A stretch of DNA of 14,446 bases from Bacillota bacterium (GTDB lineage Bacteria; Bacillota; Clostridia; Christensenellales; UMGS416). The notes below the pieces were generated by a model. It worked only from the letters and a program-made list of their open reading frames with translations. It ran no database searches and was not told where the DNA came from. The stretch covers positions 1-14,446 of the forward strand of contig JAEYRA010000072.1 of the NCBI GenBank assembly GCA_023409755.1, written 5' to 3'. The position numbers were made by a program, and so were the translations under genes. Numbering within the stretch: position 1 is the stretch's first letter; each line of letters starts with the position of its first letter. This document shows positions 6,882 through 14,309 of this stretch, in pieces.

Positions 6882-7784
6882 ATGAAATCGATGAACCTTT
6901 CGGAGATTATTGAACTTACGTCTGAAGATGTGGTTAAAACAATTGAAGAACAATTTCAGCCACTCAAAGTGCAGGACATCTGCCGAATCGCAAATGGCCT
7001 GGACAATACGGTATATAAGGTGAACGGCAGATATGTATTTCGGTTCCCCAGAAGGGACATTGCCGATGCGCTGATGATAAAAGAAGGCGCTGTGCTGCCA
7101 ATCATACAACAATCCGTTACCCTGCCAGTCCCCCATCCAGTTTTCTACGGCAACCCCACGCGGGAGTACCCTTTTCACTTTCTGGGCTTTGAGTATATGC
7201 AGGGTTTTGGCGTGGATGAAATTGCCGCAATCAACCCTGTAGATTCCACACCAATCCTCGCCGGGTTTTTGTCCCAGCTGCATTCGGTTCCCGTGCAGAA
7301 GGTGGAAGGCATCGTGGGGCATGACGAAATCGGCAGACTGAATGTAGCGAAGCGAAAAGGTTTTTTGCTGGAGAACACGCAGGCGATTAAGAAAATGGGC
7401 ATTACTGATACCGCTCGGCTGGAATCCTATGGCAAGGAAGTCACAGACATCAAATTGCGGGAGGAACCCGTGCTTGTCCACGGAGACCTGCACATCAGAA
7501 ACCTGCTGTACCAGCGCAATGGCGTCGTTTCGTCCGTCATCGATTTTGGGGACATCCATGTCGGGCATAGAGCGTGTGACCTGGCAATTGTGTACAGCAT
7601 CCTTCCCCGTGAGCAAAGGGGTGCCTTTTACCAGAGTTATGGTGAGGTATCTCAGGAAACAGAAGAGGCAGCCAGGTTCAGAGCCATTTTTACCAATACG
7701 ATTCTCCTTCTCAGTGCTTCCCAATCGGACAATGCTGCGCTGATGGAGCGGGTCATTGTGTCGCTGAACAATGCTTTAAGTTAG
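6882..7784 (+). CDS. Aminoglycoside phosphotransferase (APH)-family kinase
   Basis: The 300-residue product is a small-molecule kinase of the APH/choline-kinase fold, transferring phosphate from ATP or GTP to a hydroxyl group in the cytoplasm. The catalytic loop is HGDLHIRN at 200-207 (Asp202 as base, Asn207 metal ligand), and the DFG-equivalent is IDFGD at 220-224 (Asp221). The N-lobe has a nucleotide-binding region (IANGLDNTVYKVNGRYVFRFP at about 36-56). The length fits aminoglycoside or macrolide phosphotransferases, but the substrate cannot be read from these motifs; homoserine-kinase-like or uncharacterised members are alternatives. The ATG at 6882 has AAGGGG 5 nt upstream; a second ATG at 6891 is also possible. 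Base composition and codon use are visibly more AT-rich than the neighbours, suggesting transfer. Repeat copy 2 begins 10 bp after its stop. Confidence 0.88.
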   Translation: MKSMNLSEIIELTSEDVVKTIEEQFQPLKVQDICRIANGLDNTVYKVNGRYVFRFPRRDIADALMIKEGAVLPIIQQSVTLPVPHPVFYGNPTREYPFHFLGFEYMQGFGVDEIAAINPVDSTPILAGFLSQLHSVPVQKVEGIVGHDEIGRLNVAKRKGFLLENTQAIKKMGITDTARLESYGKEVTDIKLREEPVLVHGDLHIRNLLYQRNGVVSSVIDFGDIHVGHRACDLAIVYSILPREQRGAFYQSYGEVSQETEEAARFRAIFTNTILLLSASQSDNAALMERVIVSLNNALS

Positions 7785-7793
7785 GGCGGGATA

Positions 7794-8425
7794 CGGCGCT
7801 GCCGCAGGCGGCACTTTTGGATGGCGCCAAAAGTGCCCAAAAACGCCTAGGACGCGAGCGAGTTTCCTAGACCTGACGACCGGCACAAGCTTAGGAGGCA
7901 GCGGCGGTAACTCGCCTTTCCTTATGCTCCGCAACGGAAAGGCTCAGACATCCCGCCCGCTGTCGCCAGCAAAGTGCCACCTGTCGCCAGGGGAAAACTC
8001 ACACGCGCCTCGAAGGGGAGCGAAGAGGACGAAAGAAGACGAAAGAGGACGAAAGAGGACGAAAGAGAACGAAAGAGAACGAAGGAGACCGGGGAGAACG
8101 CCTAAGGAACCGGCGTACCTTGTGACTCTGCCATTGGGGACGGTGCGGTCCTCTCCAACTTTTCGTAAAAACCCATTGGAAGAAACGTCCCCGGCAGCCG
8201 CCGGGCGGTTCATCCGCCCAAGGCACGAACCAGTTCGTTCGTGGCACGAAATCCTTCCCGCGTGAGCGGGCGTTTCTGGCGTAAAAGCCGAACACGAGAA
8301 AGCAGAAAGAAGCCCGCCAGCGACATGCGCGGTGGCGGGCAATGGTTGGTTATAACGAGCTCTCCTGACTCGCGGCTGACGCCGCAGGCGGCAGCCGCGA
8401 AAGCGAAGCGCTAGCGAAGCGCCAG
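7794..8425 (+). repeat. Long structured intergenic repeat, copy 2
   Basis: Second copy, same orientation as copy 1, between the convergent phosphotransferase and GH116 genes. The head hairpin (7810-7820 with 7827-7837) is identical to copy 1. P1 is reduced to 6 bp (7860-7865 with 7995-8000). P2 pairs 7872-7880 with 7983-7991 (one mismatch) and extends with GGCAC 7882-7886 to GTGCC 7974-7978. The internal hairpin is 8 bp perfect (7914-7921 with 7936-7943), with sequence unrelated to copy 1. The hairpin with the invariant apex is at 8312-8319 with 8333-8340, and the tail hairpin at 8370-8378 with 8392-8400 has a stem sequence of its own. It differs from the other copies by a 10-bp tandem repeat and by lacking one middle module. 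Its tail runs over the last codons of the GH116 gene. Confidence 0.85.
8012..8090 (+). repeat. 10-bp tandem repeat (about 8 units) within repeat copy 2
   Basis: Purine-rich units of the type GAAAGAGGAC follow each other with an exact 10-bp period from about 8012 to 8090, with small variation (GAAAGAAGAC, GAAAGAGAAC, GAAGGAGACC). Copies 1 and 3 have only one or two diverged units at this place. The period is not a multiple of three, which fits non-coding DNA. Copy number probably varies by slippage. Confidence 0.85.
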
Positions 8426-10996
8426 CGTTTGTCCTGCGTGGATTTCCACAGGCTGTGCAAAACGCAGGCCGTCGGCATCGGCGGTGCAGGCCACGGGGCG
8501 GCCATCCAGCGTGACATGGGGGGTGCCGCCGGGGAGCGTGAGGCCCAGCGCCTGCAGAGTCCACGACCCGCCCAGCACGGTGAGGGTCACCGCGCCGTTC
8601 TCGTCCCGCTCGTAGAGGCCCCAGCCCGTGCCGGCGGCGAAGGGGCAGCGGAAGGCCCCTTCCACCACCGGGGCGAAGCGCAGGATGCCCTGGCCCAGGT
8701 CAGCGGTGAAGCCGAGGAAGCTTGGCAGCAGCGAGAAGGCCGCCATGGAGCGGGCGTAGTTGCTGCCGCACTCCACCTCGTTGAAGGGGTTGCGGGTGCG
8801 CCCGTCGTAGCGGTTGCGCACGGCGGCCACCATCTCCACGGCCTCGTCCACCATGCCCTCCTGCACCAGGTGGCTGGCGGCGGCGTACTCAAAGCCGTGC
8901 ATGGTCTCCTCGGAGTAGGGCGCGGTGATGACCGGGCGGCGGCGTCCCTCGGGGTAGGCGCAGATGAGCGTGCCGCCCTCGTCGTTGACGCAGTAGAGCC
9001 GGCAGGGGTTGAAGAAATCACGCATGGTGGGCACGAAGTTGTAGCGGTGGATGGAGCGCAGGGCGCTTTGCACCTTCTCGCGGGGGTAGATGTCGCCCAG
9101 GCCGCTGAGGTTGGCGTGCCACTGGCCCAGCACCTGGTCGACCGAGCTGCCCTCGCCGATCTGGTACTTGAGCTCGCCGTGCTCCTCATCCCAATAGGCT
9201 GCCTCGATTCCCAGACCGATGAGGGCGTCGGCGTGGTAGGGGGCCAGGGTGCTCTTGTCGTCGATGTCCACCCGGTGGTCGAAGTACTCACCGTTGAAGA
9301 GGTGCTCGCCCGCCCAGGCGCTGCCGCGGTTGAAGATGGCCTCGTACTCGGCCTGTGCTTCGTCGTCACCCAGCACCGCCGCCATGCGGGCCGCGGCCTT
9401 CAGTGCCGCCAGATACATGCCGGTGAGCCAGGAGTTGGGGCCGAAGAGCTCCATATCCAGCGTGTGGTGCTGGCGGCCCGTCAGCACGCCGGACTTTTCC
9501 GGGTCCCAACGGCAGTCGTTGTGCTCATCCCAGGCGTAGGCGATCATCTTCTTCACCCGCGGCCAGTGGCCGGCCAGCCACTCTTTGTCACCGCAGAGCA
9601 GATAGTCGCGCCAGAGCTTGATGACCCCGCCGAACTGCCCGTCGGCGCAGGGCAGGAAGTCCCAGTGTTTGCGGCCCACCGGCAGCTGCAGGCGGAAGCG
9701 CATGCCGCCGTGCTCATCCATGTTGTGGGTGAAATCCAAGTCGCGCATGGAGCGCTCCAGATCCGGGAACAGGTAGCAGAGGGCGTAGGCGTAGTTCCAC
9801 ACATGGGTGCAGGAACCCTCGCAGCAGCCGGAGTCGGTGTGCAGCCCCTCCCAGCCGTAGAAGGACCCGTCGGGCAGCCGCAGCGTCAGCGGCGTCACCA
9901 GGGTGGAGAGGGTGCTGAGCGCCGCGTCCCGCACGGCTTCGGGCAGGGTGGAGTCGGTCACCGCGTCCACAAAGCGCTCGGTGCCGGCCCACAGTTCCTC
10001 CCGCCGGGGGATGACGTGGTTGAGCACGGCCTCCACCGAGGGGAAGCGCACGGCGTAATGCTTGCGCCAGCGGTTCTCCAGCCCTTCCTCGGGCTTGGGC
10101 GGGGCCCAGTCATTCTCCAGGAAGGGATAGTACCAGGCCAGGGCAAAGTCGGCATTCCAGGTCTGGCCCGGCTCCACCCGTGCGGTCAGCGCCAGGCTGG
10201 AGGTGTCCGGCGTCTTGACCGGCTCGCCGTAGCGGCGCTCCGGCAGAGGGGCGGCGCTGGCAAAGTCCTTCCAGAAGACGTTGAGGCCGTCAAACCACGC
10301 GCCGCGGTACCAATGCACCTGGTGGCTGACCTGCCCCGCGCCCCACACGGCGGCACCCATCGCGCCGTACTGGCGGGGTTTGTCAGGGTGGGCGAAATTC
10401 TCCAGCACCAGGGCGCCGCCCTCGGGCCGGGGGAGATACCGCGCCGCCGCGCCGTCGGCCGGCAACGGGTTCGTCAGCGACAGGCACACGGTGTAGGTCA
10501 GCGCCCGGTCGCTGGTGTTGGTGACCGCCCAGCGGAAGAGCGCCGCCGGCAGTGAGCTGTCGTCGCTCTGCAGCGGCACAAAGGGGCTGAAGGCCGTCAG
10601 CGCCGCCTGCCCGGGGAAGCCCTCATAGGCATAGGCGAGCTGCGCCACCGGCCACGCCGCGTCAAAGCAGACCTGCGGGAAGTGGGGCAGGCCGCCCAGC
10701 GTCTCTCTCGGCTGGCCAAAGCCGTAACAGCCGAAGGCCTTGCCGCTGACGTCGCCCATGCGGCTGCCGGGTTCGTCGCCCTGCAATGCCCGGGCCCACA
10801 CCTGTCCGTTGTCGTCCACGGCCTTGATGGCAAAGTGCGTCATGCCGTTGGAGGTGTTCTTGTTGGCCACCCCGGCGATCTCCCAATCCACCAGCCGGCC
10901 GGCCCCATTGAGGGACAGGCACCCCGCGCCAATGCCCCCCAGCGGCAGCCTCAACTCCCGCAGACAGTCGCCTTCGTACCGCTTCGTGTGCATCAT
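8411..10996 (-). CDS. GH116 family glycosidase (GBA2 / non-lysosomal glucosylceramidase type)
   Basis: The 861-residue protein matches family GH116 (DUF608 plus GBA2_N-type domains), retaining enzymes that cleave beta-glucosides and related substrates. The N-terminal beta-sandwich domain starts with LPLGGIGAGCLSLNGAGRLVDWEI (about 17-40). The catalytic (alpha/alpha)6 barrel covers roughly 340-790. By family pattern the nucleophile is Glu393 in CCEGSCTHVWNYAYAL, and the acid/base is Asp514 in QHHTLDMELFGPNSW. The CVNDEGG, YPEGRRRP and MHGFEYAAASHL motifs follow. No signal peptide is present, so it should act in the cytoplasm. GGGAGG lies 5 nt before the ATG at 10996 and 8 nt before a second in-frame ATG at 10993. 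No sugar transporter is visible beside it. The last codons (LALR-stop) fall in the tail of repeat copy 2, so the C-terminus may have been altered by it. The exact substrate is uncertain. Confidence 0.92.
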   Translation of the reverse strand: MMHTKRYEGDCLRELRLPLGGIGAGCLSLNGAGRLVDWEIAGVANKNTSNGMTHFAIKAVDDNGQVWARALQGDEPGSRMGDVSGKAFGCYGFGQPRETLGGLPHFPQVCFDAAWPVAQLAYAYEGFPGQAALTAFSPFVPLQSDDSSLPAALFRWAVTNTSDRALTYTVCLSLTNPLPADGAAARYLPRPEGGALVLENFAHPDKPRQYGAMGAAVWGAGQVSHQVHWYRGAWFDGLNVFWKDFASAAPLPERRYGEPVKTPDTSSLALTARVEPGQTWNADFALAWYYPFLENDWAPPKPEEGLENRWRKHYAVRFPSVEAVLNHVIPRREELWAGTERFVDAVTDSTLPEAVRDAALSTLSTLVTPLTLRLPDGSFYGWEGLHTDSGCCEGSCTHVWNYAYALCYLFPDLERSMRDLDFTHNMDEHGGMRFRLQLPVGRKHWDFLPCADGQFGGVIKLWRDYLLCGDKEWLAGHWPRVKKMIAYAWDEHNDCRWDPEKSGVLTGRQHHTLDMELFGPNSWLTGMYLAALKAAARMAAVLGDDEAQAEYEAIFNRGSAWAGEHLFNGEYFDHRVDIDDKSTLAPYHADALIGLGIEAAYWDEEHGELKYQIGEGSSVDQVLGQWHANLSGLGDIYPREKVQSALRSIHRYNFVPTMRDFFNPCRLYCVNDEGGTLICAYPEGRRRPVITAPYSEETMHGFEYAAASHLVQEGMVDEAVEMVAAVRNRYDGRTRNPFNEVECGSNYARSMAAFSLLPSFLGFTADLGQGILRFAPVVEGAFRCPFAAGTGWGLYERDENGAVTLTVLGGSWTLQALGLTLPGGTPHVTLDGRPVACTADADGLRFAQPVEIHAGQTLALR

Positions 10997-11023
10997 TCAT
11001 GCCTCCCGCGTTTTGTTGGTAAC

Positions 11024-11050
11024 AGTATACCGCTTTGTCGTCTGCCGCAA
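11024..11050 (-). promoter_or_regulatory. Possible promoter of the GH116 gene
   Basis: On the minus strand TATACT (11029-11024) is a good -10 about 30 bp before the start codon. The best -35 is TTGCGG (11050-11045) at a short 15-bp spacing, so the assignment is weak. Confidence 0.3.
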
Positions 11051-11088
11051 CAGGGGTGTGTATACCCTTATCTCCCTGGAGGAAACTG

Positions 11089-11114
11089 CGGCACTTTAAG
11101 TCGATAAAGTGTCG
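11089..11114. promoter_or_regulatory. Inverted repeat in the GH116 / small-ORF divergent region
   Basis: CACTTTA-AGTCGA-TAAAGTG is a perfect 7-bp inverted repeat (11092-11098 with 11105-11111), extending to 10 bp (11089-11114) with one G-T wobble. Lying midway between divergent genes, it is a plausible operator. Confidence 0.45.
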
Positions 11115-11138
11115 AAAGGCTACTAGTTGTGTCGAAAG
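11109..11138. promoter_or_regulatory. Direct repeats GTGTCGAAAG, 20 bp apart
   Basis: The 10-mer GTGTCGAAAG occurs at 11109-11118 and 11129-11138, exactly 20 bp apart, about two helical turns, so both would face the same side of the DNA. They lie upstream of the 59-codon ORF and the first overlaps the inverted repeat at 11089-11114. Regulatory function is inferred. Confidence 0.4.
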
Positions 11139-11197
11139 TGTTCCTTCGGGTACAGAATGTGGTATATATATGCATACAAAGGAAGGAGGTGTATACC

Positions 11198-11377
11198 GTG
11201 TTACAGCCTCGGGTCCGACCCGCGCGGCCCAGCGATGACAGACGCGACTCGGCTCGCATCAAACGTTTGCGGAGCTGCCACAACCACCCGGAGGAAATCG
11301 GCGTACTACTGGCTCTTGCCCGGGAGGAAGAGGAGAGAAGCAAGCATCCGGATACGTTGCGGCGGCAAGCCAGGTAA
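11198..11377 (+). CDS. 59-residue small basic protein, hypothetical
   Basis: A GTG start at 11198 has an excellent AAGGAGGT 7 nt upstream, preceded by an AT-rich stretch (TATATATA around 11163). The 59-residue product begins VLQPRVRPARPSDDRRDSAR, contains a CHNHPEE segment at about 27-33 and a helical GVLLALAREEEERS at about 35-48, and ends RRQAR. It is rich in Arg and Glu, with no signal peptide or membrane segment. I do not recognise the family; the CHNH is too short to call a zinc site. An upstream in-frame ATG at 11129 would give 82 residues but has no ribosome binding site and overlaps the promoter region. It is divergent from GH116 and may be regulated with it. A terminator follows 65 bp downstream. 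Confidence 0.55.
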   Translation: MLQPRVRPARPSDDRRDSARIKRLRSCHNHPEEIGVLLALAREEEERSKHPDTLRRQAR

Positions 11378-11441
11378 CGCCGGCACCAAGCGCCCCGCGG
11401 CCACCCCGCCGCGACGCCAAACAACACATTTTGACGATGTC

Positions 11442-11465
11442 ATGCCCGCCGTTGGCGGGCATTTT
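11442..11465 (+). terminator. Intrinsic terminator after the 59-codon ORF
   Basis: A perfect 9-bp stem ATGCCCGCC / GGCGGGCAT (11442-11450 with 11454-11462), 3-base loop, running into TTTT (11462-11465). Repeat copy 3 starts directly after it. Confidence 0.85.
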
Positions 11466-12115
11466 GGCGATATAGCGCTCGCTTTCGCTCGCTTTCGCGT
11501 CCGCCGCCTGCGGCGAAGGCCGCGAGTTATGTCACCTTTGCCGCTGACGGCAAAGGTGACTCAGGAGAGCTCGTCACGAGTGCATATGAGCCGCCCGCCG
11601 CGCATGTCGCCGGGCGGCCGTCCTTTTCGCTGGTCGTACTGGGCTTTTACGTTAGGACGCGCCTTTGGGCGGGAAGGCTGTGTGCCACGGACGGGCCTTT
11701 TCGTGCCGCTGCGGGGTAAACCCGCGACGCGGCTGCTGGGAATGGCACACGCTGGAGCCCTCTCCCCAACCCCTCCCGTAGACTTGGGGGAGGGTGTGAG
11801 GGTGGGAGGTCACACTCGCCCTGCTCGTGCCCATGGCAGGGTTTCCAAAGGGATGCAGATCCCTTTGACGTTTTTCTCCGTTTCTCTCGCCTCCCACGGC
11901 GCGTTGCGAGTTTCCCCCTGGCGACCGATGGCACTTGGCTGGCGACAGAGGGGCGGGATGTTTGAGTCTTTCCGTTGCGGAGCATAAGGAAAGGCGAGTT
12001 ACCGCCCTCTGCTGCTGAGCTGCGTGCCGGTCGCCAAGTCTTGGAAACTCGTCCGCGCCCCAGGCGTTTTTGGGCACTTTTGGCGCCATCCAAAAGTGCC
12101 GCCTGCGGCAGCGCG
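11466..12115 (-). repeat. Long structured intergenic repeat, copy 3 (inverted)
   Basis: Third copy, opposite orientation: the head hairpin is at 12073-12083 with 12090-12100, identical in its arms to copies 1 and 2. P1 is 9 bp perfect (11907-11915 with 12043-12051). P2 is 8 bp perfect (11919-11926 with 12029-12036) plus GGCAC/GTGCC (11930-11934 with 12024-12028). The internal hairpin pairs 11968-11973 with 11988-11993. The hairpin with the invariant apex (11598-11610) has arms 11590-11597 and 11611-11618 that differ from the other copies in three base pairs, all compensated. The tail hairpin is 13 bp perfect (11531-11543 with 11548-11560), with its own sequence. An extra insert near 11756-11815 is missing in the other copies. 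A 286-codon frame running through it is not conserved and is rejected. Confidence 0.85.
11756..11815. repeat. Hairpin-rich insert inside repeat copy 3
   Basis: This segment has no counterpart in copies 1 and 2. It holds CCCTCCC (11771-11777) pairing with GGGAGGG (11788-11794), and TGTGA (11795-11799) pairing with TCACA (11810-11814). C- and G-rich hairpin repeats of this type are common as small dispersed elements, so a nested insertion is plausible. Confidence 0.4.
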
Positions 12116-12244
12116 TCTCCGAAAAGTGGGATTGGATGCCAAAACAAAGACATGGGGGCGAATGGTGTATATTAAATCCTATCCTTTTTTGCTTCACCTG
12201 TTACCCGGTTCGAGAGTCTCATTAGTTTCACTGCCGTAAACCCC

Positions 12245-12274
12245 TTGCACCAGCCCCTGTCCCCCGGCTAGACT
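12245..12274 (+). promoter_or_regulatory. Possible promoter of the terminase genes
   Basis: TTGCAC (12245-12250), 18-bp spacer, TAGACT (12269-12274), about 21 bp before the start codon. Both hexamers are imperfect. The gap from repeat copy 3 to this point (12116-12244) shows no other gene or hairpin I can support. Confidence 0.35.
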
Positions 12275-12295
12275 GCCGCAAACAGGAGGGGTGGC

Positions 12296-12823
12296 ATGGA
12301 GAACGAACGGGAAGCGGGGGTGAGGGCACCCGCCGAGGGGTTGCCAGAGCAAGGGGACAAGGGAGAGGCGCGCTGCCGGGCAGCGGGTGCCAAGCGCCGC
12401 ACGACGGGGCCGGCGGTGCTGGCCGTGGTGGAGGACCCCATCGTGACGGCTGTGGAGGAAGCGGTGCACAAGCCCCAGCGGAGGGCCGGCAGGCCGCCGG
12501 GCAGGGCGGCGCGGCGCGAGTGGGCCGGCATCGTGGCCCTGGCGGTGAAGGGCGGCCGGCTGGACGACGACGCGGCCCCGCTGGCCCGCAGCTTTGCCCG
12601 GCAGATTGACCGCATGGAGGGCTGCCTTGACGGGGCATACCGCCGCATGGAGGAGGACGGCACGGTGGCCACGCCCGACTGGCTGGACAAGATGGGCAAG
12701 GCCGAAAAGCAGCTGGCCGACCTGCGGGACCGACTGGCGGCCATGCTGACCGGGGGCGGTCGCTTTGTGCTGGAGGGGTTCCCTCCGCCCCCGCTGCAGG
12801 ACGAGGATGACCATGGGGTTTGA
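12296..12823 (+). CDS. Terminase small-subunit-like protein
   Basis: The 175-residue product precedes and overlaps a terminase large subunit gene, the standard phage position for the DNA-recognition subunit. The N-terminal half is charged and low in complexity, with a basic patch (RRAGRPPGRAARRE at about 62-75). The C-terminal half is helical: LARSFARQIDRMEGCLDGAY, then a TPDWLDKMGKAEKQLADLRD segment and a proline-rich end. This resembles the helical ends of P27-type small subunits, but I see no clear DNA-binding helix-turn-helix, so the call leans on position. The ATG at 12296 has AGGAGG 6 nt upstream. Its last codons overlap the start of the next gene, implying translational coupling. GC content is very high, as in the gene after it. 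Confidence 0.6.
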   Translation: MENEREAGVRAPAEGLPEQGDKGEARCRAAGAKRRTTGPAVLAVVEDPIVTAVEEAVHKPQRRAGRPPGRAARREWAGIVALAVKGGRLDDDAAPLARSFARQIDRMEGCLDGAYRRMEEDGTVATPDWLDKMGKAEKQLADLRDRLAAMLTGGGRFVLEGFPPPPLQDEDDHGV

Positions 12824-14234
12824 CTACCGCCCCACCGCACGGCAGCGGGCCTTCCACGCCTGCGGGGCCGATGAGGCCCTGTATGGCGGGGCGGCCGGCG
12901 GCGGCAAGAGCACGGCGCTGGTGGCTGACGCGTTCCTGAAGTGTGCCGCCAACCCCGGCGTCACGGCCTACCTCTTCCGGCGCACCTACCCCGAGCTCAA
13001 CGACACCCTCGTTGCCATTGCCCGGCGGATGATCCCCCCGGAAGCGGGACGCTATGTGGCGGGGAGCCATGACTTCCGCCTGCGCAACGGCTCGGTGCTG
13101 CGCTTCCGCCACCTGCAAAACGACGGGGAAGTGGTGCGCTACCAGGGGGCGGAGATGCAGTACCTCTACCTCGACGAGCTGACCCACTTCCCCCGGGCGG
13201 TGTACGACTACCTCAAGACCCGGGTGCGTGCCCGGCGCGACCAGCGGGTGCGGCCCCTGGTGCGCTGCGCCACCAACCCCGGCGGCATCGGCCACGGCTG
13301 GGTGCGGCAGTACTTTGTGGACCCCTGCCCCGAGGGCGGCACGCGGGAGGAATGGGTGCACTCCGCCACGCTGGGACGCAGCCGGCGGCACACCGTGGCA
13401 TTCCTGCCCGCTGGGGCGAGGGACAACCCCTACCTGGCTGAGGGCTACGTGTTTGAGCTGGAGCGCAAGCCTCCGGCGCTGCGCGATGCCCTGCTGCTGG
13501 GGCGGTGGGACGCCTTTGAGGGCCAGGCCTTCACCGAGTGGCGGGACGACCCGGCCCACTACGGCGATGGGGTGGGTACCCACGTCATCGCGCCCTTCCC
13601 GGTGCCGGCCGATTGGCCCCGCTGGTGCTCCTTTGACTTCGGCTATGCCCGGCCTTTCAGCGTGGGGTGGTGGGCCGTGGGGCCTGACGGGCGGCTTTAC
13701 CGCGTGGGCGAGTGGTACGGCTGCACCGGCGTGCCAAACGTTGGCCTGCGGCTGGACCCGGCGGCCATTGCCCGGGGAATGCGGGAGCGGGAGGCTGCGC
13801 TGGGCGGGCCCGTGCCCATCCGCGTGGCTGACCCCAGCATCTTCGACGAGAGCCGGGGCCGCAGTGTAGCGCGGCTGATGGCCGACGAGGGCATCCACTT
13901 CCGCCCCGGCGACAACGCCCGCCTGCCCGGCAAGATGCAGCTGCATTACCGCCTGCGCATGGAGGCGGACGGTCGGCCGGGGCTGCAGGTCTTCCACACC
14001 TGCCGGGCCTTCCGGCGGACGGTGCCGGCCCTTGTGTACAGCGCCGTGCGGCCCGAGGACATCGACACCGACGGCGAGGACCACATCTATGACGAGACGC
14101 GCTACCTGCTGATGGCCAACCCCCTGGCAGCCCGTCAGACGGCCTCGGCCATGGCCGGTGACTGGCGGCCCGCGCCCCTCGATCCCTTTGCCGAGCCGCT
14201 CCGTCCGGCGCGGCGGCCCATCCTGCCGGAGTGA
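12813..14234 (+). CDS. Phage terminase large subunit
   Basis: TerL is the packaging motor and nuclease that cuts concatemeric phage DNA and pumps it into a procapsid. The 473-residue product has both domains. The ATPase domain shows Walker A GGAAGGGKS at 25-33, Walker B YLYLDE at 117-122 followed by LTHF, and a coupling-type CATNPGG at 152-158. The nuclease domain (RNase H-like) shows SFDFGYARPFS with Asp275, RVADPSIFDES with Asp340, and an EDHIYDETRY segment with Asp423/Asp427. All key residues are present, so it appears intact. The start at 12813 is 6 nt after GAGG and overlaps the preceding gene by 11 bp; an ATG at 12807 is too close to that motif. No portal or capsid gene follows; the next gene encodes a lipoprotein. 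A prophage remnant or domesticated module is inferred. Confidence 0.92.
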   Translation: MGFDYRPTARQRAFHACGADEALYGGAAGGGKSTALVADAFLKCAANPGVTAYLFRRTYPELNDTLVAIARRMIPPEAGRYVAGSHDFRLRNGSVLRFRHLQNDGEVVRYQGAEMQYLYLDELTHFPRAVYDYLKTRVRARRDQRVRPLVRCATNPGGIGHGWVRQYFVDPCPEGGTREEWVHSATLGRSRRHTVAFLPAGARDNPYLAEGYVFELERKPPALRDALLLGRWDAFEGQAFTEWRDDPAHYGDGVGTHVIAPFPVPADWPRWCSFDFGYARPFSVGWWAVGPDGRLYRVGEWYGCTGVPNVGLRLDPAAIARGMREREAALGGPVPIRVADPSIFDESRGRSVARLMADEGIHFRPGDNARLPGKMQLHYRLRMEADGRPGLQVFHTCRAFRRTVPALVYSAVRPEDIDTDGEDHIYDETRYLLMANPLAARQTASAMAGDWRPAPLDPFAEPLRPARRPILPE

Positions 14235-14309
14235 ACGGGCTTATCCTCGGCGGCTTGGCGAACGATATATGGATGTACACAAAATGACATGCGGGAAGGT
14301 GGTGCCGGG

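Noticed and set aside
8012..8090. Possible CRISPR array
   Set aside because: Units are 10 bp and directly adjacent, with no spacers and no cas genes nearby.
8429..10555. Plus-strand frame (708 codons) opposite GH116
   Set aside because: GH116 motifs on the minus strand are unambiguous; this is a codon-bias shadow.
11127..11987. Plus-strand frame (286 codons) crossing the 59-codon ORF and repeat copy 3
   Set aside because: It crosses a terminator and several hairpins, and the frame is not kept in the other repeat copies.
12228..14084. Minus-strand frame (618 codons) opposite the terminase genes
   Set aside because: Terminase Walker and nuclease motifs are on the plus strand; the minus product is Pro/Ala/Gly-rich with no family signal.
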